From Debaryomyces hansenii CBS767 (Eukaryota > Ascomycota > Pichiomycetes > Serinales > Debaryomycetaceae), in NCBI RefSeq assembly GCF_000006445.2, contig NC_006047.2, forward strand, positions 1-64,000: DNA of 64,000 nt, read 5' to 3'. The notes under the pieces were generated by a model that was not told the DNA's origin, did not search any database, and saw only the letters and a list, made by a program, of their open reading frames with translations. Positions 1 through 9,939 of the stretch are shown one piece after another. The position numbers were made by a program, and so were the translations under genes. The first letter of the stretch is position 1. Every line of letters starts with the position of its first letter.

Positions 1-300
1 AATATATTTTGTGGGGGAAGGGGCGGGGGGGGGGGGGGGCAACCGCCCCCCTCTTTTTCCCCCTTTTTTTTTTTTTTGGGAAATATTAAAAAAAACGCCG
101 GGGATTTTCCCCACGGGGTTAAAATCCCCATTTGTTAAAAGGAGGGGAATTTTTTTTTTTTTCTTTTTTTTTTTGGGGAAAAGGGTTTTTTTTATTCTAA
201 GTTTCGCCCCTGTTTTAAGTGGGTTTTACCCTTGAAAAGTTTGGCCCCCCAAAAATATTTTTTAAAAACAACCAGAAGGGGGGCCCCCTGCCTAGGCAGT
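1..300. other. Low-complexity contig end, probably unreliable sequence
   Basis: The first ~300 bases are a chain of long G, T, C and A homopolymer runs with almost no ordinary sequence between them, unlike anything else in the window. It does not resemble a telomeric repeat. The simplest reading is degraded base-calling or assembly at a contig end. No gene should be called from it. Confidence 0.7.
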
Positions 301-414
301 TTCGGCCGGGCCCCTTTATTGGGCTATAGGGTTTTTTTAATGTTTCAAAATCATTTGTGCAAGGTTTTAATTGGTTGACCAATTTTTTCCCCTGTCGGAG
401 GTTTCATGTGCTGA

Positions 415-798
415 ATTTGTACGGGAAATGCTTTTCTTAGGTGGAGAAAAGCGATTAGCCATAATAAACTGAGGGACCGTGTACCATTTAAAACTCCTTT
501 ACACCCCTATGGCACATGGTTTGCTATAATTCTGATTTCATTGGTTGCCCTTACAAATGGATATGAATCCTTTTTTAGTTGGAATACATCTAACTTTTTT
601 GCAGCTTACATTACTTTTCCTTTTTTTTTTATTCTCTACTTTGGACATAAGTTATGGTATAAAACACCTTGGTTTTTCAAGATCGAGGACGTTGAAGTCC
701 TTAGTGGCTTGAATGAGATCGAAGAAGAACAGGCAAATGAAGTGCCTTTGCCACCATCAAAGAATTTGTGGGAAACATTTCTTAGATGGTTACTATGA
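415..798 (+). pseudogene. Amino-acid permease, C-terminal remnant
   Basis: An open frame of ~127 codons ends at TGA 796-798. It encodes the end of a yeast amino-acid permease (AAP family, proton symport across the plasma membrane). A basic loop containing FLRWRKAI and the PFKTPLHPYGTW segment precede two hydrophobic stretches and a polar cytoplasmic tail, the usual order at the C-terminus of Gap1/Agp/Dip5-type carriers. Family members have ~550-600 residues and 12 membrane segments, so only the last one or two helices remain. The frame closes upstream at a TGA (412-414) and then runs into the damaged contig end. Either the gene is truncated or its 5' part is lost in bad sequence. Which amino acid it carries cannot be told. 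Confidence 0.6.
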
Positions 799-1348
799 AT
801 TGGTTAACAAGATTTCTATTATTATTAATTTTAATTCTGTATCCTGAGCTTTACAAACAGCTATTATTTTATAGAGAATATATATTTTACTTTTGATGAT
901 ATGTCTATATTTATCAAACTGTAGTAAAAGTATAGGAATACTCTTGTTCTTACGAAGGAACTTGGTCATAAATAGAAATAGAAAAACTGAGGATTTGAAT
1001 TGGTCACGGAAGTTTCAATATATCTGTTACATTTGAAGTTTTAAGGTGTGGAAGAAATATGTGCGATGTATTAATACCTGGTATAATTTGACCATTATAT
1101 CTAAGGATTATAGTATTACTTTATTCAATCTCTTTAATCTAAAGAAATATAGCACATGGTTCAAAATGTATCAACGTTCTTCTCGGATGTTTATACTATA
1201 TTGGGTAAATAAAATACATTCATATCTTTTAAACTGAATGAGGAAATAATGTATGTCCATATCTCATATTCTTCTCCAATAAACTATATAAATAGCTGCT
1301 TTTTTAAAGAATAGCATTTCAAGTTTTAATGACTTACAAACAAAGAAC
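799..1348. other. Intergenic, no gene recognised
   Basis: AT-rich spacer between the permease remnant and the dioxygenase-like gene. A 63-codon frame at 1046-1237 lacks a credible ATG and resembles nothing I know. A TATA-like ACTATATAAATAG lies near 1283, about 65 bp before the next ATG, and is a plausible promoter element for it. Confidence 0.4.
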
Positions 1349-2491
1349 ATGCTAACAGAGGAAGTTATTAACGGTTCAAAAGCCCATGATCTTCCAAAGG
1401 AAATCGTCGAAAATGAGATTGCAACCTTATTAAAAGGTATTGAGATAAAAGAAGAATTTAATCCTCATCAACCGTTTGACCCAGAAAAGCATATTTTGTA
1501 TAAGGAAAATGACTTCGAAAAAGTAAGAATTCATAAGTTAAAAGAGTTGGGAATTGACAAAACCCATGTTCCATCAATATCTGATGTAGCTGTTACTGAT
1601 CCTTTTCCTTTATTTACAGAAGACGCTTGCAACATCATGAAATGGGAAGCATTTCAGACAAAGAATGTTGAAAAGTACGGAAAAATTCCTATTATGTCGA
1701 AAGGCACCACTTCTACCGATTTTCAAGTTTGTGGATATACAAAGAACTCTCCATTTACAGTTGCCGCGTGGAAACACCCAAAAACACAGGAGATAGTCAA
1801 TAAATTTGCTGGTGTACGATTAAAAATTATGTTTGATTACGAAATTGCTCATATCAATGCTTCTTTGATAAGCCTGAAATACGGTAGTGGACATAGAGAA
1901 ACAAACGAAAATGGCGCTAACCCTGAAGAGGACAGCAAAGCTGTTTTTGATTGGCACTACGACTCTAACTCATTCTCAGCAGTATTAATGTTGTCGACTA
2001 ACGACAAAATGGAAGGTGGTAAAACCGGTTTAAAAACTGGTTCGGAGGATGTTGTTTATGTTGATGGTCCAAGGATAGGCTATGTAACCATCATTCAAGG
2101 TAGAGTTGTTAAGCATATTGCAACCAAGCCTAAAACTAATGATGAAAGAATTTCCTCAATTGTTGGCTATGTTCCTGAGTCTCTAGATGTACCTGATACT
2201 ACAGTTCTCACTACATTCCGTCCTTCAGTTTCTCCGAGGTCGTTGCATAATGAATATTATCCACAATGGATGGAATATAGATTTAAAAGAATTGAAGATC
2301 GCTTAGCTCGAAAGAGAAAAGAATTAATAAGGAACCTGGAGCATGGTAAAATATTTGAACAATTGGAAGTGGTAGAATTTTGCGAAGATATTTCAAATTA
2401 TTTAAGCAAAAGCTGGAATGAGTTTGAATCTGTTGTTGATAATGAAATCTTTCCTCCTAAAATTTTTTCTACTCCATACAATGAGCTTTGA
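1349..2491 (+). CDS. Fe(II)/2-oxoglutarate-dependent dioxygenase-like protein
   Basis: Intact 380-residue protein with no signal peptide or membrane segment. The double-stranded beta-helix signature of 2OG-Fe(II) oxygenases is visible: H203 and D205 in WHYDSNSF, distal H256 in RVVKHIATKP, and R267 in DERISS, eleven residues later, where the 2-oxoglutarate-binding arginine is expected. From family knowledge it would oxidise a small molecule or side chain using O2 and 2-oxoglutarate; the substrate is unknown. The C-terminal ~80 residues are charged and probably helical. The ATG at 1349 follows a TATA-like box, and the next in-frame ATG is far inside. Proteins of this type are common, uncharacterised fungal hypotheticals. 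Neighbours on both sides are decayed, so context does not help. Confidence 0.7.
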   Translation: MLTEEVINGSKAHDLPKEIVENEIATLLKGIEIKEEFNPHQPFDPEKHILYKENDFEKVRIHKLKELGIDKTHVPSISDVAVTDPFPLFTEDACNIMKWEAFQTKNVEKYGKIPIMSKGTTSTDFQVCGYTKNSPFTVAAWKHPKTQEIVNKFAGVRLKIMFDYEIAHINASLISLKYGSGHRETNENGANPEEDSKAVFDWHYDSNSFSAVLMLSTNDKMEGGKTGLKTGSEDVVYVDGPRIGYVTIIQGRVVKHIATKPKTNDERISSIVGYVPESLDVPDTTVLTTFRPSVSPRSLHNEYYPQWMEYRFKRIEDRLARKRKELIRNLEHGKIFEQLEVVEFCEDISNYLSKSWNEFESVVDNEIFPPKIFSTPYNEL

Positions 2492-3101
2492 TATCGATTA
2501 ATTAATGTCTGAATCTACCTATTATCGGAAAGAAATTTCTAGTGTCGGAAATATGTTTGAATAAAATAAGTATATTATATTCTGTTACGATAATTCGTTA
2601 TGCAATTACAATTACCATCAATAGATAGTAGTAATATTTAAAAGTAGATGCTCGTTTCCCTTTCTTCAAGGTACTTGTAAATCAATTAGGAAATAGAAGT
2701 TTCGTACCTAATTAACACAATATTCCTGCAGAAGCAAGTATCGAGATATCATAAGATACTTCTCAAATTCCGCTCTTCAAACTCAACAATGTATTATTTG
2801 CAATACTCTCGTGGGATATTCTTCCCAAAGAAGTAACCAAATTCTGAAGTTAATGTCGAACGAAGAAATTTTTTGTGTTAGTTATCTTTACTGGAATCCG
2901 TTTATTTTTGCCATGGAAAAATATTCCTAAATTAGTAAGAGTTCCGAGCTATCATATAATAGGCTATGTGTATTTTCTATTGTCCTAATTCTGATGCTGG
3001 CTGACACAAAATATTGTTAATAATAATAATACTTAAACAGCAAATATGGAACATCTGCAACACAAAAAAACTCTCACTACCAAAACCAACACTGTATCAT
3101 A
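2492..3101. other. Intergenic, nothing recognised
   Basis: AT-rich spacer between the dioxygenase-like gene and the dehydrogenase relic. I see no convincing frame, repeat or RNA gene. Part of it presumably carries the terminator of the former and the old promoter of the latter. Confidence 0.4.
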
Positions 3102-3905
3102 ATGCTGTATGGCTCCAAAGTTTCCGAACGCTTAGCAAAAAAATTATTTTAATTACGGGTGCATCTTCTGGTATTGGAGAGACAACTGCTAAAGAAATTG
3201 CTTCCGCCACAAAAGGCGATATTAAGCTAATTCTAACTGCTAGAAGAAAACAGCGCCTAGAAACTCTATCGGAAGTATTATCAATAAGTATCACTCTATC
3301 AAGGTTCATGTTGCACAACTTGATATTTCCAAGATTGAAGCTGTTGGTCCATTCATTAATAGTTTGCCTGTGTAATTTTCTGATATTGATGTACTAATTA
3401 ATAATACGGGCTTGGCTCTAAGAAAAGACGAGGTTGGTAATATTTACTCCTTGGATATTCTGAATATGTTTGGAACTAATGTTTTAGTATTAATAACTAT
3501 GACGCAGGCAGTATTACCAATTATGAAAGAAAAGAATAGTGGAGATATTGTTAATTTGGAATCAATTGCAGGAACGGACCCTTATCCAGGAGGAGGAATC
3601 TACTGTGATACCAAGGCAAGTGTGAAGTCTTTCTCCAGTGTATTGAGAAAGGAATTAGTAAAAACTAACATCAGGGTTCTCGAGGTTGATACTGGTAAGT
3701 AGAGACTGAATTCTCAAATATTAGGTTTAAAGGGGATATTAAAAAGGCAAAAGAGGTTTATTCTGGTACTGAGCCCCTATTAGCTGAAGATATAGCAGAA
3801 GTTATTACTTTTGGTATCAGTAGAAAACCAAAACCTATGATAGCAGAAACATTGGTATTTTCAACAAATCAAGCCAGCGCCACACACTTGTATAGAGAAA
3901 AATAA
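3102..3905 (+). pseudogene. Short-chain dehydrogenase (YMR226C/TMA29-type) pseudogene
   Basis: Pieces in different frames line up along the length of an NADP-dependent serine/3-hydroxy-acid dehydrogenase like S. cerevisiae YMR226C. They include an N-terminus starting at ATG 3102, the Rossmann motif TGASSGIG, the strand around VHVAQLDIS, LINNTG, ESIAGTD and an intact YxxxK (YCDTK). The C-terminal part FSTNQAS ends at TAA 3903-3905. Breaks: a one-base shift in an A7 run (3137-3143), a shift near 3275, an in-frame TAA at 3373-3375 where homologues have Glu or Gln, and a shift around 3700-3725. The active-site residues survive, so loss of function looks recent. The second codon is CTG where, from memory, the S. 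cerevisiae protein has Ser, which fits CUG=Ser. Confidence 0.8.
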
Positions 3906-4200
3906 TCATAGTGAAAGTTAGCAGAATATATATTTATATATATATATAAGTTAACATATGCGAGATACATCCTTAATTTTTAGTTGAATCGAAGCAAATA
4001 AAATGATACAATAACATGAATTGAACAGCAGACTATTGCTCGTAATCCTAAATTTAAATTATTGACTTAAGCTCTATTCGATTACGGTACTTAAGATATG
4101 TACTATTAATAAAAGAATATAAACTACTCTTGTAGAAATCATACAAACATTAAAATTGAAATAATATCTATTCAAAAGAGGAATACATAAACCGCATCGG

Positions 4201-4430
4201 CTACAAGTTACCCTCAGAAATTAATTCTTGTCTAAGTTCTTCAATTGACTTAACAACCTTAGTGCAAATCTCCATTATATCAATTCTAGTAACAACAAAT
4301 GATGGGGCTAATGATATATGATCACCTATATAGCCATCTGCACAACCTTGGACTCCCATAACTGTGACTCCATTCCCCAAGCAATTTTTCTGTAAACGGC
4401 TTGCAATTCGAAGGACGACGGGAAATGTTT
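4201..4430 (-). pseudogene. Class-III aminotransferase, C-terminal relic
   Basis: The minus strand encodes ~75 residues ending at TAG (4201-4203). It holds the typical last segment of class-III (PLP, omega/beta-alanine type) aminotransferases: GDHISLAPSFVVTR followed by an amphipathic helix (IMEICTKVVKSIEELRQEL). Upstream the frame meets a stop near 4440 and no further homology is visible, so ~380 N-terminal residues are gone. It lies head-to-head with the Zn2Cys6 regulator at 4934, possibly an old regulator-target pair. That is inference. Confidence 0.6.
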
Positions 4431-4933
4431 CGTTTCATCTAGCGTGCTTACACCTTACCTTGAACTAAACTAATGATGCAAAGTAATATTTACCTTATTT
4501 AACTAATATTAGTCAAGGTTCACCAAATTGGTTAAAGGGTACTCGTGTGTTAAAGTCGGAATATTCTAGATCAAAAACGCCACATAGGAAAGATCTGATT
4601 AATACATGAAAAAGCTTATTCAAGTAAAACGTTTCTGATTAGAACTATCACTCTTTGTTTCGTAATTTTTTTTTGTTATTGCTTCATTTCCAAATTAAAT
4701 ATTAAGAGATATCTTGACTCAATTGGAAAAAAAAAAACACCTGGCTCGACTTAGATGCGAAGTTCTTATCTGCGATAAGCCTATGTTATGAGCGATGCTA
4801 TCAATCGCGCCATCTTAGATAAGGTTTCATAGAGCCGAATCCTCGACAGCATCAAGAAATATTCCGTTGTATAAGAAGAAGGGAATTCTAATACCCATTT
4901 AGGGATTTGTTTTCATTCTATTTTAATTCTAAT
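4431..4933. promoter_or_regulatory. Promoter of the Zn2Cys6 gene, with GATA-factor-like sites
   Basis: No gene. At 4765-4779 there is an inverted pair of GATA sites, CTTATC-TGC-GATAAG, and a third GATAAG at 4818-4823, all within 170 bp of the ATG at 4934. In yeasts paired GATAAG elements are bound by nitrogen-responsive GATA factors (Gln3/Gat1 type). This suggests, but does not prove, nitrogen control of the downstream regulator or of the lost divergent aminotransferase. Confidence 0.45.
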
Positions 4934-6952
4934 ATGGAAGATGAAACAAATACTGAAAACTCGAACTCTATTCGAAAGAGAAGCTATAGTCGTAAGGGTT
5001 GTAATGAATGCAAAAAGAGAAAACTAAAATGTGATGAAACTAAACCTTGTTGTTTGAAGTGCAGCAAATCGCTGAAAGTTTGTTCATATAAACAAATAGC
5101 CAAGTTCTGTGATTCAAGGACTGCGACTCTAGGGAACATTTTATTAACTAAACAGAACAAAATTTTCAAAAATTCTTGTTCTAATCTATCTCCATCAGTT
5201 GATCTGACTAAGGTAGATAACAGGAAAGAAAATAAAGCCCAAGCAATTCAGTTGAATAAAGACAACAGGGATGTTTTAAGACACGATACTAGTAAATCCA
5301 AAGTTTTTCCATGCATTCATAAAGATGATGAATTTCTGATAAAACATAGAAAACCCAAATATTCTGCAATAAACGAACCTAAAATTTCAAATGAAAGCCC
5401 TTCTGAAGTTATAATTCAAGAGAGTACTACCCCTGGCTCATTAAATAGGATTCTTGATAAGTACAACAGACATGATCAAACATTATTAAATGATGCTTCT
5501 TCTTTAACCCATGGGTTGAATGATATTGCAATAATTGATATGCTCGATGAAATGCCAAACGTTATGGACGAGATTAAACATAAATCATCAATCGGTATGA
5601 ACCGTGCCCAATCAAACTTGATTAAGGATACAGATTCTAAAATAAATAATTTGATTCTATTTTATGATTTGAATGCAGATCATAAAAACTACTTAAGCTT
5701 ATTCTATAATAAATACTCTATATGGTTGATGCCTTTTTCATCGGGGACAAAGAACATTTGCAATGAAACATTGATGAACCTAGCTCTAGAGTTTCCATTT
5801 TTACTCAATGCAATATTTTCCATAACTGCACGATATGAAAATTTTTGTGTTTCCAATTCTGTTGATGAGTATTATCAAAAATATTATTTTATAATGTGTT
5901 GCAAAGGGTTTGCAAGTATGTTTGAAGACAAAACGCAAATATCGAAATATATTGAACCATTAATTTTAACCACTTTAATATTGGTTACTGATGCAGTTGC
6001 GTTTGTCAATGGCGACTGGAGATCTCATCTAAAAGTTGCACATAACTTATTCAGCAAATATGTGAGCATTTACAAAAGAACTAGTAATTCAATATTACTT
6101 TCGACGATTTGGTTTGCCGCGCTAGAGATTTTGGCAGTGGTCTCTAATCCATTGGGTGGAGCAATTAATTCACAGGCGGAGTTTGATACGATGATGAGTG
6201 CAGGTGTCAACTTGAAAGATAATAGCTTGAGTATACAATTAGGGTTGACTTTACCCAACGGGTATAATGTATTTTTGGGATACTCTGAAGAAGCAGTCAC
6301 CATGTTCACGACATTTGTCAGAATAACACTCAGGATGAAAGAAAACTCCATTCATCGTGTTTCCTCGGACGATTTAACATCACTTTTTTGTAAAATAAAA
6401 GATGCGGATAGATACTATTTAGCTTCACATGATTGCGTAATATCACAAGATAATCCATATCATCCAAACAATAAAGCTGGAATGCTTTTACCAATAGCAA
6501 CTTATGGATACAATAACAATATTATTTTCTCCTGGTTTGATATTTCACACAAGCTTCATGTGCACGCGCTCTACTTGAAGATACTAACTGATAAGCATTT
6601 TCTCAATTTACCAGAAGATTCTCCTTTGGTACATGACGTAGTGAAAAAAATTCTAGGACTATGTCACTTTTTTCAGGGAATTGACTTTGAGAGTACAAGC
6701 TTTACTATTGCCGAACAGTTAGAAGAGAATAAGAATACTCCATTGTGGCTGGATAGAAGATTATTGACTGTTCATTGGCCGTTGCTAACTTGCGGTCTCT
6801 GCTGTGTAGATAAACTTGAAAGATTGAAAATTAAATTGTATTTCAAGAGTTTAATTCAAATGGGTGCCAGGTCATTGGAAAGATCACTTAAGAATGTGGA
6901 GAATAAATGGAGCGGTGGGTCAGGAATTTCAGATTATGTACCTTTTGTGTAA
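4934..6952 (+). CDS. Zn2Cys6 transcription factor (Uga3/fungal_trans_2-like)
   Basis: 672-residue nuclear regulator. The binuclear zinc cluster is C23-x2-C26-x6-C33-x6-C40-x2-C43-x6-C50, flanked by basic residues (RKRSYSRKG). A long polar linker (roughly 60-210) precedes a ~430-residue mostly helical region resembling the fungal-specific domain of Uga3/Lys14-like factors rather than the Gal4-type middle homology region. The start chosen is ATG 4934; the frame is open further up, but the only earlier start-like codon is TTG. Its promoter carries GATA-type sites, and a class-III aminotransferase relic lies divergently upstream. Uga3 itself controls a class-III aminotransferase, so an amino-acid or GABA-type role is a reasonable guess. 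No obvious defect. Confidence 0.75.
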   Translation: MEDETNTENSNSIRKRSYSRKGCNECKKRKLKCDETKPCCLKCSKSLKVCSYKQIAKFCDSRTATLGNILLTKQNKIFKNSCSNLSPSVDLTKVDNRKENKAQAIQLNKDNRDVLRHDTSKSKVFPCIHKDDEFLIKHRKPKYSAINEPKISNESPSEVIIQESTTPGSLNRILDKYNRHDQTLLNDASSLTHGLNDIAIIDMLDEMPNVMDEIKHKSSIGMNRAQSNLIKDTDSKINNLILFYDLNADHKNYLSLFYNKYSIWLMPFSSGTKNICNETLMNLALEFPFLLNAIFSITARYENFCVSNSVDEYYQKYYFIMCCKGFASMFEDKTQISKYIEPLILTTLILVTDAVAFVNGDWRSHLKVAHNLFSKYVSIYKRTSNSILLSTIWFAALEILAVVSNPLGGAINSQAEFDTMMSAGVNLKDNSLSIQLGLTLPNGYNVFLGYSEEAVTMFTTFVRITLRMKENSIHRVSSDDLTSLFCKIKDADRYYLASHDCVISQDNPYHPNNKAGMLLPIATYGYNNNIIFSWFDISHKLHVHALYLKILTDKHFLNLPEDSPLVHDVVKKILGLCHFFQGIDFESTSFTIAEQLEENKNTPLWLDRRLLTVHWPLLTCGLCCVDKLERLKIKLYFKSLIQMGARSLERSLKNVENKWSGGSGISDYVPFV

Positions 6953-7638
6953 AATATACTTTTTATGAAAATGAAATCAAAATGATATACTCTCAAGTTA
7001 AGTGGCTCTTACTCTTCGTATAAGATATTTATGAAACCTACAGTAGAATGGTCATCGAAGCCAAAAATTATAATACGGTCTGGTGCGCTAAAAGTTGGGA
7101 CCCTGAAAAATTGTACATAATGTACATTCTAAGATTGTAGGACTTCGCCATTTAGTCAAAATACGAGGAATATTAGATGTTGTGTATTATGTAGTAAATA
7201 GTAGCCTGTTATTTTGATATATGGTAAATTAAATGGCAAAAGATGTACTTGAACATTTCACGTAGTAGTAATTTGTTTAAAAATATGACACATGGAAAGC
7301 TTTGTAAAGATTCAGAAAAAATAGAGAATTTAAGAGTCCTTTTAATAAGCTTAAAAGCCACTATTTTGCAATACTGATGCCAATTATTTCAAATGTGTAA
7401 CATTGAATATATACAGGATTTATACAAGTAATTATGTTAGTGGCATACTTCAGGATTTTATTTTGGTCACAACTAAGTGATGTCCTAATGTGATATTTTT
7501 TCGTGAAAAGTTGCCTCTCTAGACATTCACATGGACTAGACACGTGCCAGCGCACAGCTGTACAACTTTTGACGACGGATGAGGCGTCATTCTTCGCAAA
7601 TGATAAAACCTCTAACCTTTTGCAAAAAAAAAGGAGGC
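6953..7638. other. Intergenic, downstream flank of the helicase element
   Basis: Spacer between two converging genes. A 15-bp palindrome TGTACAT-A-ATGTACA lies at 7112-7126. A 93-codon minus-strand frame (7361-7642) begins with GTG at the helicase stop and continues in its direction, but shows no helicase motif. I regard it as non-coding or as very decayed 3' sequence of the element. Confidence 0.35.
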
Positions 7639-9939
7639 TCACTTCATACGATTTTTTTTTTTTTTAATAATCAATGGTTGTACATCCAGCCTCTCGGAGA
7701 ATCCGGCTTCTGATCCAGCACGATTGGGAACACTGCCGATGGCTATTACATGGCTAATGCCCTCAACATCCACGCCATGGCTGAATGCCGACGTCGCAAC
7801 CATCATAGCACTCTCCGTATCTGCAAATTCCTTATATGCCTTTGCTTTTTCCTCGGGAACCATATGCCCGTGAAATACCATCCACCTTAGACGTTCACCA
7901 AGATCCTTCGCCATCTCCCGCAGATAGACAAACACAATACCCTTCGTTCTTCGAGGCCTTATTTCCTTTGCATATATCGTGCGCAACGCCCTCTTGACAT
8001 CTACATGCTCCCGTACGACAACATGCTCGATATTCTTTCTGATCGTATCTTCACGATGCACGCGCCTATCCGATATACCAAACATCGGGCATAATTCCCT
8101 TTCCATGGCCTTGGGAAACGTCGCCGTTAGAAAAAGCTTGGGAATACTCTCCCCAAATACATCGCGCACTCGCGAAACAGACTGGCCTCGAAACTCCCGA
8201 TGCTCAATCAATGCATGAGCCTCATCCATTATTAGCCGCCGTACTCTTCGAAAGACCGATCCCGACTCAAAATATCGGACTAGCCCGGCTGCATCCAGCA
8301 CCTTTTCCAACTGAAGCACAATTATATCACAATTGCTATAATATTCATGAGCCATATCGCTATCGAATATCTCCACCTCTAGCTCTCCGAGCTCCTTCAA
8401 CTTCACTTTTACGTCTTCAAGCAAACTGATGAACGGACAGATGATAAAACTGACAAACGGAAGCCGCAACTTCTTCTCCATCAAAATTGGCATCTTATAT
8501 GCATTGCTCTTACCCGATCCCGTCGGACTGATCACCATAAGATCCTTGACACTATGAAATGCGTCATACACCGTATGCACCTGGCCCATGGACCCAAACT
8601 TGAAATTGCCATATAGCCTTCTCCCAACTTCTTCTATTTCTTCTTTGCCCACATCAACCATCGAAAGAAGCTTCTTCAACTCCTGCCTATTGCTGGGCGC
8701 CGGCTCATCCTTCACCTCCTTCTCTTCCAACTCCAAGATTTTATGCCATGCAAACGAGATCTGGATATCGATATTATTTCTGGCCGCGCTGGGAAGATAC
8801 ATATTGCTATGCGTAACTCCGTACTGCAAATCGGCGGTCTCTGACCTATGACCTGCAATGGAATCAATTCGATTGAGAATCCCCACTCCTTGATGCTTTG
8901 CTTCTCCCAAGAGCGTCCGCGTAAAATAGACTAATGCCTGCCGTAAAATTCTGGGCGTATACTTCTCCCTGATATACTTTTCACTCACCAGCTCCAAATA
9001 CTTGAACACCTGGCCCCCGTTTCTCGGTCCGAGCTTATACATGAACAAGAGCGTCTTTATTTCATCCCTCTTGGAAAGCGCCTTGGACGCTAACAAGCTA
9101 GCCTCATCTTCCAGATCATTTCCGTCCAGCTCGTCAAACTCAGCGTCGTCTTCCCAATCGTCTGCCACGCTCATATCGCTTTTGGACTTGGCCCACCCGT
9201 GCTCTTCCACGATTGCAACCTCCAAATATTTGATAATTGACACGTAATGGATGACTATTTTGGAAACCTCAATGGGCAACATCTTGGTATGGTTCGAATA
9301 TCGCATGCTGCTATGTGTATTCTTATTGTAGAGAAGGTTAATCTGAATATGCCCGTTGGAATAATACATCGTACGCACCAAATCCGTCGGGTTGGCAAAC
9401 GTCAACGTGAGCAACTCCGTCACCCGAAATGGACTGCCACAGGTGATCAAGATGCACACAAAGAGGTTCAAGTTGAGCCTGGTAAACTGGTCAAACATGC
9501 TTCTCATATACTTTTGATTCTTCCATTTATCGCCGACAGCTTCCTCGTACGTGCGTCGCTGCTGATACGAAAGCTTGTTGAGTTCGTTCGTTCCGTAGAA
9601 AACACTATATCCTAAATCCATGCAGCTGAACATATCTTTGGCATGTTTTCGAAACTCCTCGTATAGCTCGTCCACCATCAACATCCCGTCCGGTAGCAAG
9701 TTTCGAACCGTGGTATGGTACTCCCGAACCAAGCATCTAACCAACTTGCCAAGGTCGCTCGTACTGAACCTTACTGACCCGATCATCACCTTTCGGTTAT
9801 CCTGCTGGTCGACTATCGTCTGGAAAGCCTGCAATGTCCTATTGAATTTATGGTTGTATGACCGTGTGGACTCAAATGCCTGGTATGCTAGATTCTCCCA
9901 GTTTTTGATAATCTCCTTGGCGTTATTTCTTATCAACAT
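7639..9939 (-). CDS. Tyrosine-recombinase-like domain fused to a RecQ/DEAH-type helicase (mobile-element protein)
   Basis: 766 residues in one frame, noticeably more GC-rich than its neighbours. Residues ~60-400 carry a tyrosine-recombinase pattern: R172 in SPFRVTELL, a Lys near 206-208, R333 in ILRQALVYF, H364 in AGHRSE, Y373 in LQYG. Residues ~430-730 carry an SF2 helicase: Walker A TGSGKS (473-478), DEAH (572-575), TAT (605-607) and GVDVEGISHVI (motif V). Motif VI (QxxGRxGR) is absent. The reading frame ends in a 14-base A run (plus-strand T run 7652-7665), so the C-terminus looks truncated. The ATG directly follows an in-frame TAA that ends the upstream zinc-finger part. The order OrsD-like region, recombinase, helicase resembles fungal subtelomeric RecQ-like genes. 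A relic of the same gene lies at 35316-35470. Confidence 0.75.
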   Translation of the reverse strand: MLIRNNAKEIIKNWENLAYQAFESTRSYNHKFNRTLQAFQTIVDQQDNRKVMIGSVRFSTSDLGKLVRCLVREYHTTVRNLLPDGMLMVDELYEEFRKHAKDMFSCMDLGYSVFYGTNELNKLSYQQRRTYEEAVGDKWKNQKYMRSMFDQFTRLNLNLFVCILITCGSPFRVTELLTLTFANPTDLVRTMYYSNGHIQINLLYNKNTHSSMRYSNHTKMLPIEVSKIVIHYVSIIKYLEVAIVEEHGWAKSKSDMSVADDWEDDAEFDELDGNDLEDEASLLASKALSKRDEIKTLLFMYKLGPRNGGQVFKYLELVSEKYIREKYTPRILRQALVYFTRTLLGEAKHQGVGILNRIDSIAGHRSETADLQYGVTHSNMYLPSAARNNIDIQISFAWHKILELEEKEVKDEPAPSNRQELKKLLSMVDVGKEEIEEVGRRLYGNFKFGSMGQVHTVYDAFHSVKDLMVISPTGSGKSNAYKMPILMEKKLRLPFVSFIICPFISLLEDVKVKLKELGELEVEIFDSDMAHEYYSNCDIIVLQLEKVLDAAGLVRYFESGSVFRRVRRLIMDEAHALIEHREFRGQSVSRVRDVFGESIPKLFLTATFPKAMERELCPMFGISDRRVHREDTIRKNIEHVVVREHVDVKRALRTIYAKEIRPRRTKGIVFVYLREMAKDLGERLRWMVFHGHMVPEEKAKAYKEFADTESAMMVATSAFSHGVDVEGISHVIAIGSVPNRAGSEAGFSERLDVQPLIIKKKKNRMK

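Noticed and set aside
1..235. 74-codon ORF at the very start
   Set aside because: Lies in homopolymer-dominated, probably corrupted sequence.
7361..7642. 93-codon frame following the helicase stop as a possible helicase C-terminus
   Set aside because: Contains no motif VI or other helicase feature; GTG start and poly-T/A context.
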